This document shows, piece after piece, positions 18,203 through 27,278 of a stretch of DNA of 64,000 bases. Origin of the DNA: Shewanella mangrovisoli (GTDB lineage Bacteria; Pseudomonadota; Gammaproteobacteria; Enterobacterales; Shewanellaceae); NCBI RefSeq assembly GCF_019457635.1, contig NZ_CP080412.1, forward strand, positions 3,410,001-3,474,000. The letters run 5' to 3'. The translations under genes were made by a program, and so were the position numbers. Positions within the stretch are counted from its first letter, which is position 1. Each line of letters opens with the position of its first letter. The notes under the pieces were generated by a model. It was not told where the DNA came from. It ran no database searches and was given only the letters and a program-made list of their open reading frames with translations.

Positions 18203-19981
18203 TCAATTAGTTATCTTTGGCTCTATCACTGTATGTTGCTGGCTATAACCATTTAATCCGCTATTCGCCGACTTAACTACATTTAAGGCTTCGGTAGTTA
18301 AAGCATTATTGCCATTGAGCAGGTCGTTTAAGGTGCCAGATTCCGATTGCACTAAGCCCAACTCCCGCAGCATGGCATCCACCACTGGCGCATTGGCGCG
18401 GTAGTTTAGCGCTGCGCTGGTCACTTGCTCGGCGATACCGCCTTGATGAGCGATAGCGCCATCAGCTCCCGATGCCAGTTGATTACCGGCGCCATAACCT
18501 TGAAGAATTTTAATACCTTCAATGTTTTCCAGCGGTTTAACTGCCTGCGCGACAATCTCAGGCAGTGCTTTTAAGATAGCGAGGGATTTTTGCAGTGCAA
18601 TCTGCTCATCGCGCAGCACGTTTTCGGCTTCGTACAGAGCTTGTTTACCCGCAGCTTCGACCGCATAGACCTTCTCGTCGGCCTCGGCTTGTAGTTTCTT
18701 GGCATCGGCACTGGCGCGGGCTTCAATCAGAATTGCGCTCGATCTGTCTTCGGCGGCACGTTTTTCCGCCTCGGCTTGCACTGTCACGCCCACCGCATCG
18801 CGCTCCGCTTCTTTGCGAGCATCGATTACTTCAATCTCTTTACGACGATTCGCCTCAGCCACTTGGCGCACCGTAATAACCGCTTCTTCTTTCTCTACTT
18901 TGGTTTTTTCCGCTTCGGCGGCGCGGGCACGGGCAGCTGACTCTTCTTCCGACTTCGCGGCTACCGCGATGTGTTTTTCCTGCTCGGCGACTTCGATATC
19001 ACGTTGCTGTTGAATACGTGCCTGTTCGATAGATTTGCGCTTCTCAATCTCACGGGTTTCGATGTCTTTAGTCTTTTCGATTTCCGCAGTTTCGATTGCA
19101 CGCTCTTTGGCAATCTCGGCTTCGCGTTCTTCACGGGACTTGTTTTCTTTTTGCTTAATAATTTCCGCTTTTTGCTCGGCACGCTTAAATTCGAGTGACT
19201 GTTGCTGCACCAGACGCGCTTCTTCTTCGGCCTTTTCAATCTCCAGCGATTCTTTTTCAGCCTCGAGGTTACGCTGCTCGATCTTGATGCGGTTCTCCTG
19301 CTGAATATCGTTGGTCTCTTTACGTTTCTCTTCGATGATCTTGGCTAAACGCGCACGACCTTCGGCGTCGAATGCGTTGTTCTCATTGAAGAATTGCAGA
19401 TCAGTCTGGTCAAAACCCGTCAACGAAACGGATTCGAGCTCTAGCCCGTTTTTCTCGAGATCGTTGGCGACGTTATTCTGCACCCGCTGGACAAAATCGG
19501 CGCGCTGCTCGTGCATTTCTGTCATGGTCATTTCCGCCGCGACCGCACGTAACACGTCAACAAACTTAGATTCCATCAGCTTTTTCAGCTCTTCCACACG
19601 CGTGGTACGGGTACCTAAGGTTTGTGCCGCCATTGAAATGCCTTCAGCATTGGGCGCCACACGCAGATAGAAGTCTGCCTTCACATCGACGCGCATTCTA
19701 TCCTTAGTGATCAGCGCATCTTTTTGGGTTTTCTCCACTTCGATACGCAGGGTATTCATATTTACTGCGATGGTTTCATGCAGCACGGGTAAGACGATTG
19801 CGCCGCCGTCCTTAATAATTTTCTCACCACCAAAACCCGTACGCACAAAGGCCATTTCCTTCGTCGCACGTTTATATAACTTGGCGAAAATCAGACCAAT
19901 CACAATCAGGCCAATCAATACCATTCCGGCAACTAACAACACGAAGTTGCTCGAACTGGTTACATCATTTAACACATCCAT
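18203..19981 (-). CDS. yqiK: Flotillin-like membrane scaffold protein (YqiK family)
   Basis: A 592-residue protein with an N-terminal membrane helix (about 12-33), an SPFH/PHB domain (about 35-200) and a very long charged coiled coil rich in Glu, Lys, Arg and Ala (about 205-460). The C-terminal region is Gly/Ala/Asn-rich. Flotillins organise ordered membrane domains. AAGGAAA precedes the start codon. It is downstream of a YqiJ-like gene in the same direction (33-bp gap), matching the known yqiJ-yqiK pair. Because the coiled coil is compositionally biased, the opposite strand shows long spurious open frames, which are ignored. Confidence 0.92.
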   Translation of the reverse strand: MDVLNDVTSSSNFVLLVAGMVLIGLIVIGLIFAKLYKRATKEMAFVRTGFGGEKIIKDGGAIVLPVLHETIAVNMNTLRIEVEKTQKDALITKDRMRVDVKADFYLRVAPNAEGISMAAQTLGTRTTRVEELKKLMESKFVDVLRAVAAEMTMTEMHEQRADFVQRVQNNVANDLEKNGLELESVSLTGFDQTDLQFFNENNAFDAEGRARLAKIIEEKRKETNDIQQENRIKIEQRNLEAEKESLEIEKAEEEARLVQQQSLEFKRAEQKAEIIKQKENKSREEREAEIAKERAIETAEIEKTKDIETREIEKRKSIEQARIQQQRDIEVAEQEKHIAVAAKSEEESAARARAAEAEKTKVEKEEAVITVRQVAEANRRKEIEVIDARKEAERDAVGVTVQAEAEKRAAEDRSSAILIEARASADAKKLQAEADEKVYAVEAAGKQALYEAENVLRDEQIALQKSLAILKALPEIVAQAVKPLENIEGIKILQGYGAGNQLASGADGAIAHQGGIAEQVTSAALNYRANAPVVDAMLRELGLVQSESGTLNDLLNGNNALTTEALNVVKSANSGLNGYSQQHTVIEPKITN

Positions 19982-20014
19982 TTGCTTTCCTTTTTCGTTA
20001 ATGGCTTTGGAAAA

Positions 20015-20650
20015 TTAATTATCAAAGCGAGTCGCAGACCAGACTCTTCCTTCTCGTTTTAGCAGCACCACTTGCGTGCCACTGGCAAACTCGATACCCG
20101 AGGTTTCGGGTTCGACTAATACATAATGTTTTTGTTGATGTTTATCGCGCACCACGGCTTCCGAAGGCATGCCCTTCATGGCGCAGCCTAAAGTGATAGT
20201 ACCGACATAACCGCTTAAATCATCAAGGGATATGGCGGTAGACTCATTCTTAGGGAGCAGATCGGCTAATATCCGCCCGAGATAGCGACAGGCAAACGCA
20301 CTACCAACCACGGCTATCGGTAAGGTAAAGAGTTGGGGTAACAAGACGCCCGTGAAGAGCAGGCTCAGGTAATTTGCAATATAACCGACAATCGCAAAGC
20401 TGGTCAGTGCCAGCACAAACCAGATAAGTAAGGGTAATCGATTTAGACACAACCAGCCCGCAATCCCCGTCAGGCCAGTACCGCCAATCTCGGCATCATA
20501 ATCCACATCGGCGGGCACCCATTGGTCGAGCGCACTCATCATGCTTAACCCTATCACTAGGGCTAAGGCTTCAAACACACCAAGGACAAGCACGCAGGCG
20601 AAGGCAATAGTGTAAGGTAGGTTAGGCTGTTCAACTAAAAACGCCCACAT
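20015..20650 (-). CDS. yqiJ: YqiJ-like inner membrane protein with OB-fold (NfeD-like) tail
   Basis: A 211-residue protein with about three membrane segments (around 15-40, 65-90 and 95-120) and a C-terminal OB-like domain (about 140-210, with GYVGTITLG and ASGTQVVLLKREG). NfeD/YqiJ proteins partner flotillins. The second in-frame ATG (20650) is chosen because AAGGAG lies six bases upstream of it; the first ATG (20656) would abut the Shine-Dalgarno sequence. It is the first gene of a two-gene operon with the flotillin gene. Confidence 0.85.
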   Translation of the reverse strand: MWAFLVEQPNLPYTIAFACVLVLGVFEALALVIGLSMMSALDQWVPADVDYDAEIGGTGLTGIAGWLCLNRLPLLIWFVLALTSFAIVGYIANYLSLLFTGVLLPQLFTLPIAVVGSAFACRYLGRILADLLPKNESTAISLDDLSGYVGTITLGCAMKGMPSEAVVRDKHQQKHYVLVEPETSGIEFASGTQVVLLKREGRVWSATRFDN

Positions 20651-20734
20651 AGTCATCTCCTTGAACGATACAGCATTCCATTTACTTCACTGTAATTATC
20701 AACTTACGAGTGACAGAATAGCAAGGCGAGCCTA

Positions 20735-20766
20735 GTTTCCAAACAAAAAAGTTTCCAAACAAAAAA
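20735..20766. repeat. Perfect 16-bp tandem duplication
   Basis: GTTTCCAAACAAAAAA occurs twice head-to-tail between yqiJ and the DsrE-like gene. Probably a recent slippage duplication. Confidence 0.85.
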
Positions 20767-20772
20767 TTTACC

Positions 20773-21339
20773 CTAAAACGGATTTTGACTAAATCCTTGC
20801 TGCGCCAGAATCGCATGGGCCGTCATTGCGGACAGGGCCATATCGACACCCGGTAACAAAGAGGCGTTGTGTAAGTCAAAATAAGCGGCGCTCTGACCAC
20901 AGATATAAAACTTCACCCCGTGGGCCACTAAGGTTTTCACTAAGGCTTTATTGGGGTTTTGCGCCCCGTTGTGCTGCTTGGCATAAAAGCTATCATCGGC
21001 TAAATCGCCAACGGCACTGCCATGCACCACCATCGCTAGCTCAATATCGCTTTCTTTCACGCCAGCCGCCACGTGCATATTAATAAAACGGGCAAGGCTG
21101 TCGAGCTGACGATTCACTAGGCCGACATCGGCCGCCTTACTCATATCGAATGCCACCTTAAACTTCATCCCAGCTGGGATCGCAAGAGTGCTTTCGACCT
21201 TAGCCACTTCACCAAATTCGGGGATGGCCGTTCCCGGCGCAAAGCTCTCAGATCCAGCATGGGCGGCACTGGATAAGCCGACCAACAGCGCCATGCTTAT
21301 GACTTTAAGGGTTTTAGTGTGATGTGATTTTGGCTGCAT
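20773..21339 (-). CDS. Exported DsrE-like protein
   Basis: A 188-residue protein with a signal peptide (about 1-28, ending AAHA). The mature part resembles the DsrE/DsrF family (Rossmann-like sulfur relay fold), with HVAAGVKESDIELAMVVHG and VKFYICGQSAAYFDL; Cys in YICGQSA corresponds to the usual active-site cysteine position. Periplasmic DsrE-like proteins have unknown roles, possibly sulfur or redox handling. There is no other sulfur-metabolism gene next to it. Confidence 0.8.
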   Translation of the reverse strand: MQPKSHHTKTLKVISMALLVGLSSAAHAGSESFAPGTAIPEFGEVAKVESTLAIPAGMKFKVAFDMSKAADVGLVNRQLDSLARFINMHVAAGVKESDIELAMVVHGSAVGDLADDSFYAKQHNGAQNPNKALVKTLVAHGVKFYICGQSAAYFDLHNASLLPGVDMALSAMTAHAILAQQGFSQNPF

Positions 21340-21408
21340 GATATTATCATCCTGTTATTGTTATTTTTTCGTGCTAATAGATAACGACAGCACCTTAAGA
21401 TTGAGTCT

Positions 21409-22914
21409 ATGGATACCGCAATGAACAGCAAAGAACCTACGCCAAGTTACGATAAACTCACGGCCCATTTCCAGAAAATTTCACATTTTGAACATTTTAG
21501 TGCGCTAGGTGATTGGGATCAGGCCGCCATGATGCCCCTCGGTGGCGGCAGTGAACGTGGCGATGCCATGGCAGAAATGGCATTACATATCCATAGCCTT
21601 AAAACAGCGCCAGAGCTTGGCGATAACCTCGCTCGAGCCTCACAAGAGGCGCTGAGCCCAGAGCAACAGGCCAATCTGAGGGAAATGCAATACCAGTATC
21701 AACAGGCGACCTTAGTGCCGGGAGAGTTGGTACAGGCCAAAACCAAAATGGCCTACCAGTGTGAAAATGCCTGGCGTGAACAACGCAAAAACAATGATTG
21801 GCAAGGTTTTAAACCAAATCTAAAAGCAGTGATCTCCCTCGCGAGGGAAGAAGCCTTAATTCGCGCGCAGGCGCTTAACATCTCCCCCTACGATGCCCTG
21901 CTCGATAAATTTGAGCCCGGCATGACCACGGCAAAGCTCGAACAAACCTTTGGCGACTTGAAGACTTGGTTACCCTCTCTTATTCAAGATGTGCAGGCAA
22001 AACAAGCCAGTGAACCCAAGCTTACCCTTAATGGCCCCTTCGAAATCAAGGCACAGCAAGCCCTCGGCCAAGCGGTGATGGCCTATTTAGGGTTTGATTT
22101 TAACCATGGCAGGCTCGATATCAGCAGCCACCCATTTTGTGGTGGAGTGCCCAGCGATGTGCGCATCACGACGCGTTATAATGAAGCCGATTTTAGCAGC
22201 GCTATCATGGGCATAGTGCATGAAACTGGTCATGCCCGTTATGAACAGGGCTTACCGAAATCATGGCGCGGTCAGCCCGCAGGATTGGCTCGCTCCATGG
22301 GCGTCCATGAGAGCCAAAGCTTATTTTGTGAAATGCAGCTCGGTGCCAATCTCGCGTTTTTACGCCAACTGCAACCACTGATTAAACAGCATTTGGGCTG
22401 CGAGTTCAGCGCCCAAGACTTGGCAAGACACTATACCCGCGTCAATCCGGGGCTTATCCGTGTCGATGCCGATGAAGTCACTTACCCTTGTCACATTCTA
22501 TTGCGCTTTGAGGCCGAAAAAGCCTTTATCGACGGCAGTCTGAGCGTGGATGACCTCCCCGATTTTTGGTCAAGCCAGATGCAACAACTGCTCGGGATCA
22601 ATACCGATGGTAACTATCGCGATGGTTGTATGCAGGATATCCATTGGGCCGTAGGTGAATTGGGGTATTTCCCAAGTTATACCTTAGGCGCCATGTATGC
22701 CGCCCAATGCCGTTTTGCGCTGGAGCGAAGCTTAGGCCCGATTGAAAACCTTATCGATAATGGGCAGCTATCCCAAGTATTTGACTGGCTTGGCACTCAT
22801 ATTTGGTCCAAAGGCTCATTACTGATAACGGATGAGCTCATCATTCAAGCCACTGGCGAGCCGCTCAATAGCCAATATCTTGCTAAACATTTGAAGCAAC
22901 GTTATTTGGGATAA
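21409..22914 (+). CDS. Thermostable-type carboxypeptidase, M32 family
   Basis: A 501-residue cytosolic zinc metallocarboxypeptidase that releases C-terminal amino acids. The zinc motif HETGH lies at 271-275, with the downstream GVHESQSLFCE motif containing the third ligand Glu, and DEVTYPCHILLRFEAE. Length is typical for M32. The ATG at 21409 is used; a second ATG at 21421 is equally possible because neither has a strong Shine-Dalgarno sequence. It is monocistronic and divergent from the DsrE-like gene. Confidence 0.92.
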   Translation: MDTAMNSKEPTPSYDKLTAHFQKISHFEHFSALGDWDQAAMMPLGGGSERGDAMAEMALHIHSLKTAPELGDNLARASQEALSPEQQANLREMQYQYQQATLVPGELVQAKTKMAYQCENAWREQRKNNDWQGFKPNLKAVISLAREEALIRAQALNISPYDALLDKFEPGMTTAKLEQTFGDLKTWLPSLIQDVQAKQASEPKLTLNGPFEIKAQQALGQAVMAYLGFDFNHGRLDISSHPFCGGVPSDVRITTRYNEADFSSAIMGIVHETGHARYEQGLPKSWRGQPAGLARSMGVHESQSLFCEMQLGANLAFLRQLQPLIKQHLGCEFSAQDLARHYTRVNPGLIRVDADEVTYPCHILLRFEAEKAFIDGSLSVDDLPDFWSSQMQQLLGINTDGNYRDGCMQDIHWAVGELGYFPSYTLGAMYAAQCRFALERSLGPIENLIDNGQLSQVFDWLGTHIWSKGSLLITDELIIQATGEPLNSQYLAKHLKQRYLG

Positions 22915-23032
22915 GCGCGGTAAACCGCCTAGACAATCGCAGCGCTGCCGAGTTTCAAAGCTTTTGCTGCGATTTGGGTATATAATCCCCAACTTATTTA
23001 TTCACACTGTTTTGGACGGAAAAAGGTCGACC

Positions 23033-23527
23033 ATGTTACTGCGTGCAATCACCCCAGAGGATTGGGATGCTATTTTACAGATCCAGGAAGAATGCTACTC
23101 CCAACTGGATCCTGAACCCCTGCATGTATTGCAAAGCAAGTGGCACGTCTCACCTCAATCCTGCTTTGTGTTTGAGGTGAATGAGTCGGTGGTGGGCTAT
23201 TGCCTCGCCCACCCTTGGACCACCAATATGCCTCCCGCACTGTATGAGCCCATCACTCAGTTACCTAAGGCCGATACCTTGTATCTGCACGATATTGCCA
23301 TCTCGGTAAAGGCCCAAGGTTTAGGCGCGGGCTCCAAGGCCCTAATGCGTTTAAAGCAGCTCGCAGATCGTTTTAACTTGAGCTCCCTCTCTCTGGTCGC
23401 GGTACAAGGTGCCGATAGCTACTGGCGTAAAATGGGCTTTAAACCTAAGGCCATAGAGAAATGCCTTGGCAGCTATACCGACGATGCAATGTATATGATT
23501 TATAAGCTTAATCATCGAGAAGAATGA
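23033..23527 (+). CDS. GNAT-family N-acetyltransferase
   Basis: A 164-residue acetyltransferase. It starts MLLRAITPEDW, has strands around YLHDIAISVKAQG and the acetyl-CoA loop QGLGAGSKALM (Q/RxxGxG/A type, about 101-111). The substrate is unknown. The frame is open to 22964, but a TATAAT box at 22981-22986 lies inside that extension, and an AAAAAGG-type Shine-Dalgarno sequence precedes the ATG at 23033, so the shorter form is chosen. It overlaps the next gene by four bases (ATGA), indicating translational coupling. Confidence 0.85.
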   Translation: MLLRAITPEDWDAILQIQEECYSQLDPEPLHVLQSKWHVSPQSCFVFEVNESVVGYCLAHPWTTNMPPALYEPITQLPKADTLYLHDIAISVKAQGLGAGSKALMRLKQLADRFNLSSLSLVAVQGADSYWRKMGFKPKAIEKCLGSYTDDAMYMIYKLNHREE

Positions 23528-23877
23528 TGAACCCCACCCTAACGACTATTGGTTTACTCTGTCTTAGCAATATTTTTATGACCTTTGCATGGTACGGCCA
23601 TTTAAAATCCCTAGGCTCAAAGCCTTGGATTATTGCCGCCTTAGTCAGTTGGGGCATCGCCCTATTTGAATACCTACTGCAAGTGCCCGCTAACCGCATC
23701 GGCTACACAGTGATGAATGTCGGCCAATTAAAAATCCTGCAGGAAGTCATCACCTTAAGCTTGTTTGTGCCCTTCGCCTATTTCTATATGAAGGAACCAC
23801 TCAAACTCGACTATCTCTGGGCGGGCCTGTGTATCCTCGGTGCGGTGTATTTTATTTTTAGAAGCGAATTTAACTAA
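23524..23877 (+). CDS. DUF486 / DMT-type small membrane protein
   Basis: A 117-residue inner-membrane protein with four predicted helices, resembling the DUF486 (DMT superfamily-like) proteins with YLLQVPANRIGY (about 57-68) and a C-terminal FRSEFN. Function is unknown; the family is distantly like small multidrug transporters. Its start overlaps the acetyltransferase stop (ATGA), so the two genes are cotranscribed. Confidence 0.85.
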   Translation: MMNPTLTTIGLLCLSNIFMTFAWYGHLKSLGSKPWIIAALVSWGIALFEYLLQVPANRIGYTVMNVGQLKILQEVITLSLFVPFAYFYMKEPLKLDYLWAGLCILGAVYFIFRSEFN

Positions 23878-23914
23878 TTCCAGACTTATTTCAGGACTTT
23901 TTCAGGAGAGAATC

Positions 23915-24172
23915 ATGGCGCGTCAAGTGACTTACACCTTCAAAGGTGAGACGAAAACCATCGCCTTTAGTTATGATAAACACCGTGATTTATACGAAGC
24001 CGTGGCTGAGACCGAAGGCATAGACTTAACCAAGTTTCTCGCAATGGAACAACAAATTGCCATGACCTCACGCAAAGGTGCCAAGGCTGAAAAAGACTAT
24101 CGCAAAGTTGAATTTGCGCGCTTTGGTTTTAGCAATATCCACTTTGTACGTGATGAAGAACCCGAGGCCTAA
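23915..24172 (+). CDS. DUF2960 family small protein
   Basis: An 85-residue soluble protein (MARQVTYTFKGETKTIAFS...) resembling the DUF2960 family of Vibrio and Shewanella. AGGAGAG lies at ideal spacing before the ATG at 23915, which sets the start; the frame is open further upstream but overlaps the DUF486 gene. Function is unknown. Part of the GNAT-DUF486-DUF2960-RDD cluster. Confidence 0.8.
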   Translation: MARQVTYTFKGETKTIAFSYDKHRDLYEAVAETEGIDLTKFLAMEQQIAMTSRKGAKAEKDYRKVEFARFGFSNIHFVRDEEPEA

Positions 24173-24211
24173 GCCTTATCGTCATTTATCCATTTAGAAT
24201 TAGGATTGCAG

Positions 24212-24721
24212 ATGTTAAATGCTGAACATGCTAACTTTCCCCGTGCAGGATTCTTCCGCCGCTTAGGGGCAATGATCTATGACCTGCTGCTCGCGGTAGC
24301 CGTGTATATGTTTGCTGGCGCCATCGGCTTTGGTATTTTCTTCGGACTCACGGCCTCGGGCCTGATTAGCATGAATGGCTTTGAACATGTGTCCGACGCC
24401 CTCAATGGCACGCCGATTTACCATGGGATTTATCAACTCTGGTTAGTGCTCTGCGTAGGCACTTTTTATGCGCTTTTTTGGAGTAAGGGCGGTCAAACCC
24501 TCGGGATGCGCGCCTGGCGCCTTAAGATCCAACATCCTAATGGCCAAAACTTAAGCCTTATCACCGCCTATGCGCGCATCGTCTGGTCATTACTCGGGAT
24601 TGGTAATCTGTGGGTGCTGATCAACGACGATAAACTCGCACTACAGGATATGATGACCCGCTCTGAAGTGGTTGTTCTTTCTAAGGAAGCCAACCAAATG
24701 CGCAATTGGCATGGTGCATAA
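24212..24721 (+). CDS. RDD family membrane protein
   Basis: A 169-residue inner-membrane protein with the RDD signature: FFRRLGAMIYDLLLAV near the N-terminus, three hydrophobic helices, and GQTLGMRAWRLKI in the middle. The function of most RDD proteins is unknown; some are linked to ion transport. ATG 24212 is chosen over a TTG at 24206. Last gene of its cluster, followed by a strong terminator. Confidence 0.88.
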   Translation: MLNAEHANFPRAGFFRRLGAMIYDLLLAVAVYMFAGAIGFGIFFGLTASGLISMNGFEHVSDALNGTPIYHGIYQLWLVLCVGTFYALFWSKGGQTLGMRAWRLKIQHPNGQNLSLITAYARIVWSLLGIGNLWVLINDDKLALQDMMTRSEVVVLSKEANQMRNWHGA

Positions 24722-24812
24722 ACCACTGGCGGTTAAATCATAGCGCTTAAACCATAGTGCTAAACTTGGCATCTAAGCCTTACAACTGTGATTAAGCTAA
24801 CATTGCCCCAAT

Positions 24813-24840
24813 AAAAAACGACGCCATGGCGTCGTTTTTT
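24813..24840. terminator. Bidirectional intrinsic terminator
   Basis: A perfect hairpin AAAAAACGACGCC-AT-GGCGTCGTTTTTT lies between the convergent RDD and lptG genes. Confidence 0.92.
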
Positions 24841-24855
24841 ATTTCCCGAGTGTTA

Positions 24856-25914
24856 TCACCGCCGGATAAAGTAGAAGGCAATGCCAGTAAATAGCAGACT
24901 CGGCGCGATGGCCCCCACGTAGGCTGGTAACTCATACACCATACTCATGGGACCAAAGATCTCGTTACTGATATAGAAGCTAAACCCGGCAACCACACCT
25001 AGCAACACCCGCGCCCCCATAGTCACGGTCCGCAGCGGCCCAAACACAAAGGATAAGGCCACCAGCATCATCACCCCAACAGTGACAGGCTGCATCACCT
25101 TACGCCAGAGGGCTAATTCGTAACGGCTTGGATCTTGGCTGTTATTTTTAAGGTAATCTAAGTACCCCATTAAGCCGCGAATCGATAACGCCTCAGGCTT
25201 GACCGATACTACGCTGAGTTTGTCGGGCGTGAGGCTTGAGCGCCAAATATCTTCGTCTAAGTGTTCGAGCTTCACTTCGTCATAGCTTAAGTCAGTACGC
25301 TTTACATCCATAAGATGCCAGCTGTCCTTACTGAACAAGGCACTCTTGGCATGCACAACATTCGTAAGCTTTAACTCACTGTTAAACTTATACAAAGTAA
25401 TATTATTCAGCTTATCAATATCGGCGACTTCACCGATATTCACGAACAAATCGCCGTCTTTAGCCCAAATGCCTCGGTGGGATTTAATCAAACTACCGCC
25501 GGACAGTTTAATGGCTTGGAGTTCATTGGCCTTTTGCTCGGCCACTGGCGCGCCCCACTCACCCAATGCCATCACCATCAACATCAATGGCACTGCGGTT
25601 TTCATCGCAGATAAGGTGATCTGCAACCGCGACATCCCTGAGGCTTGCATCACTACTAGCTCAGAGTTCGAGGCCAGCATCCCCATGCCGATCAGCGCGC
25701 CTAGCAGCACCGCCATAGGGAAAAACATTTCAATATCGCGAGGCACGAGGAATAACACATAAATGCCCGCATCCATCATAGTGTAGGAACCACGCCCCAC
25801 TAAACGCAGCTGGTCAACCCACTTAATGATGCCCGACAAGCCCGTCAGCACCAGCAAACACAGCGCCGAAGTGCTTAATAAAACTCTGGCGATATAAAGG
25901 TCTAAAATCTTCAT
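24856..25914 (-). CDS. lptG: LPS export ABC transporter permease LptG
   Basis: A 352-residue permease of the LptB2FG complex that extracts lipopolysaccharide from the inner membrane for transport to the outer membrane. It has the YjgP/YjgQ topology: about three N-terminal helices, a periplasmic beta-jellyroll domain (about 130-260), and three C-terminal helices. ILDLYIARVLL at the N-terminus and the segment MASNSELVVMQASGMS before helix 3 are characteristic. Its start overlaps the lptF stop by four bases, consistent with an essential lptFG operon. Confidence 0.95.
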   Translation of the reverse strand: MKILDLYIARVLLSTSALCLLVLTGLSGIIKWVDQLRLVGRGSYTMMDAGIYVLFLVPRDIEMFFPMAVLLGALIGMGMLASNSELVVMQASGMSRLQITLSAMKTAVPLMLMVMALGEWGAPVAEQKANELQAIKLSGGSLIKSHRGIWAKDGDLFVNIGEVADIDKLNNITLYKFNSELKLTNVVHAKSALFSKDSWHLMDVKRTDLSYDEVKLEHLDEDIWRSSLTPDKLSVVSVKPEALSIRGLMGYLDYLKNNSQDPSRYELALWRKVMQPVTVGVMMLVALSFVFGPLRTVTMGARVLLGVVAGFSFYISNEIFGPMSMVYELPAYVGAIAPSLLFTGIAFYFIRR

Positions 25915-27023
25915 GCGGCCACCTTTTTACGCGCCATTGCCGTCGATAAACGAGCAAATAAGGGTCTGTCTTTTCCTAGGAGTAAAATCCCCATAATGAG
26001 TGCCGACAAATGGATCCACCACATGCCTAAATATTGTGGGATCACCCCATCCTGCAAGGCTTTACGTCCCGCGACCATCAGGCCAAAGTAGCCAAGATAT
26101 AACAGTACTGCCGGGAGCATTTTGGCAAATTTACCTTGGCGCACATTGACTCGCGCCAGCGGCACGGCAATAAGTGTCATGATAGGAATCGCCAGCGGAA
26201 TCGCTAAACGCCAATGGAACTCAGCCACGGCTTCAGGTCCTTCGACTTTCATCAATTCCGTTAGCGGTAAGGCAGAGAGTTTACGGCGACGCTCATCGAC
26301 CTGTTGCTCTTTGATTTGCATTTTATAGCCACCAAATTCAATCATCTGGTAGTCTTTCTGTTGTGGGCTGCCCTGATAGCGCACTCCATCATTGAGCTGT
26401 AATTGCTGCGAGCCGTTCTGATCTTCCAGTACCCGTCCGCCTTTAGCCACCACCACGTTGGTTAAACCAATTTCGTCATTTGGGTCGGGCAACTGGGCCA
26501 CAAACACTTTATCCAGATCGTTATCCTTGCCGATACGTTCGACAAACAGCACAGCACGGCCGTTAGGACTCGCCTGAAAACGCCCTTGCACTAATGCGGC
26601 AAGACCCGCCTCGGATTGGGCTTTCTCGAGCACTTGGTTTTGTTGCTCCTCCGCCCAAGGCGCAACATAGAGGGATAAATAGCCAGTAAACAACATGTTG
26701 ATAACGGCGAGGAGCAACGTTACTCGGGTAACATACCATTCACTTACGCCAACACCGTGGAGAATGACCATTTCATTCTCGGCATACATGCGGCCGTGGG
26801 CCATGAGGATCCCAAGGAACAAACTTAAAGGTAAAACGAGAACAACAAGATAGGGTAAGTTGAGACCTATCAAGGTGGCGATAAGAGAAGCAGGAAATTC
26901 ACCGTCTGAGGCGTCGGCCAATATGCGCACGAAATGCTGGCTAATAAAAATAGTTAACAGTACGAAAAGTACTGCAATTTGCGCCTTTAAAACTTCTCGA
27001 ATAAGGTATCTAAATACAATCAC
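25911..27023 (-). CDS. lptF: LPS export ABC transporter permease LptF
   Basis: A 370-residue partner of LptG with the same fold: MIVFRYLIREVLK start, helices around 15-35, 55-75 and 100-118, a periplasmic beta domain (about 130-270), and three C-terminal helices. AENEMVILHGVGVS matches the conserved coupling region that contacts LptB. The first gene of lptFG, divergent from pepA over about 255 bp, an arrangement conserved in many gamma-proteobacteria. Confidence 0.95.
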   Translation of the reverse strand: MIVFRYLIREVLKAQIAVLFVLLTIFISQHFVRILADASDGEFPASLIATLIGLNLPYLVVLVLPLSLFLGILMAHGRMYAENEMVILHGVGVSEWYVTRVTLLLAVINMLFTGYLSLYVAPWAEEQQNQVLEKAQSEAGLAALVQGRFQASPNGRAVLFVERIGKDNDLDKVFVAQLPDPNDEIGLTNVVVAKGGRVLEDQNGSQQLQLNDGVRYQGSPQQKDYQMIEFGGYKMQIKEQQVDERRRKLSALPLTELMKVEGPEAVAEFHWRLAIPLAIPIMTLIAVPLARVNVRQGKFAKMLPAVLLYLGYFGLMVAGRKALQDGVIPQYLGMWWIHLSALIMGILLLGKDRPLFARLSTAMARKKVAA

Positions 27024-27278
27024 AGGTAGGATCCGGTCTCTAAACTTATCTTTTTGCTGGTAACAGACTAACTTTCATGTAAACTGTTTACTTTTGGTAG
27101 TTTTCTGACCAGCTTCAGGGGTTCCTGGCAAACGATAAATGTCACGGATATTTCACAAAAACGTGACTCAAGTGCCGAGAATAAATCACCTTTGGAGTAA
27201 TAACTTAGGCCCTTTTCGGGACAAGCAGACATTATCCAATAAATATAAAAATTTGTCTTTAAGAATCTAGGAGTGCTC

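Noticed and set aside
18595..20018. Several open frames on the plus strand
   Set aside because: They are antisense to the flotillin coiled coil. Their Ser/Arg-rich composition is a by-product of Glu/Ala/Lys codon bias on the other strand.
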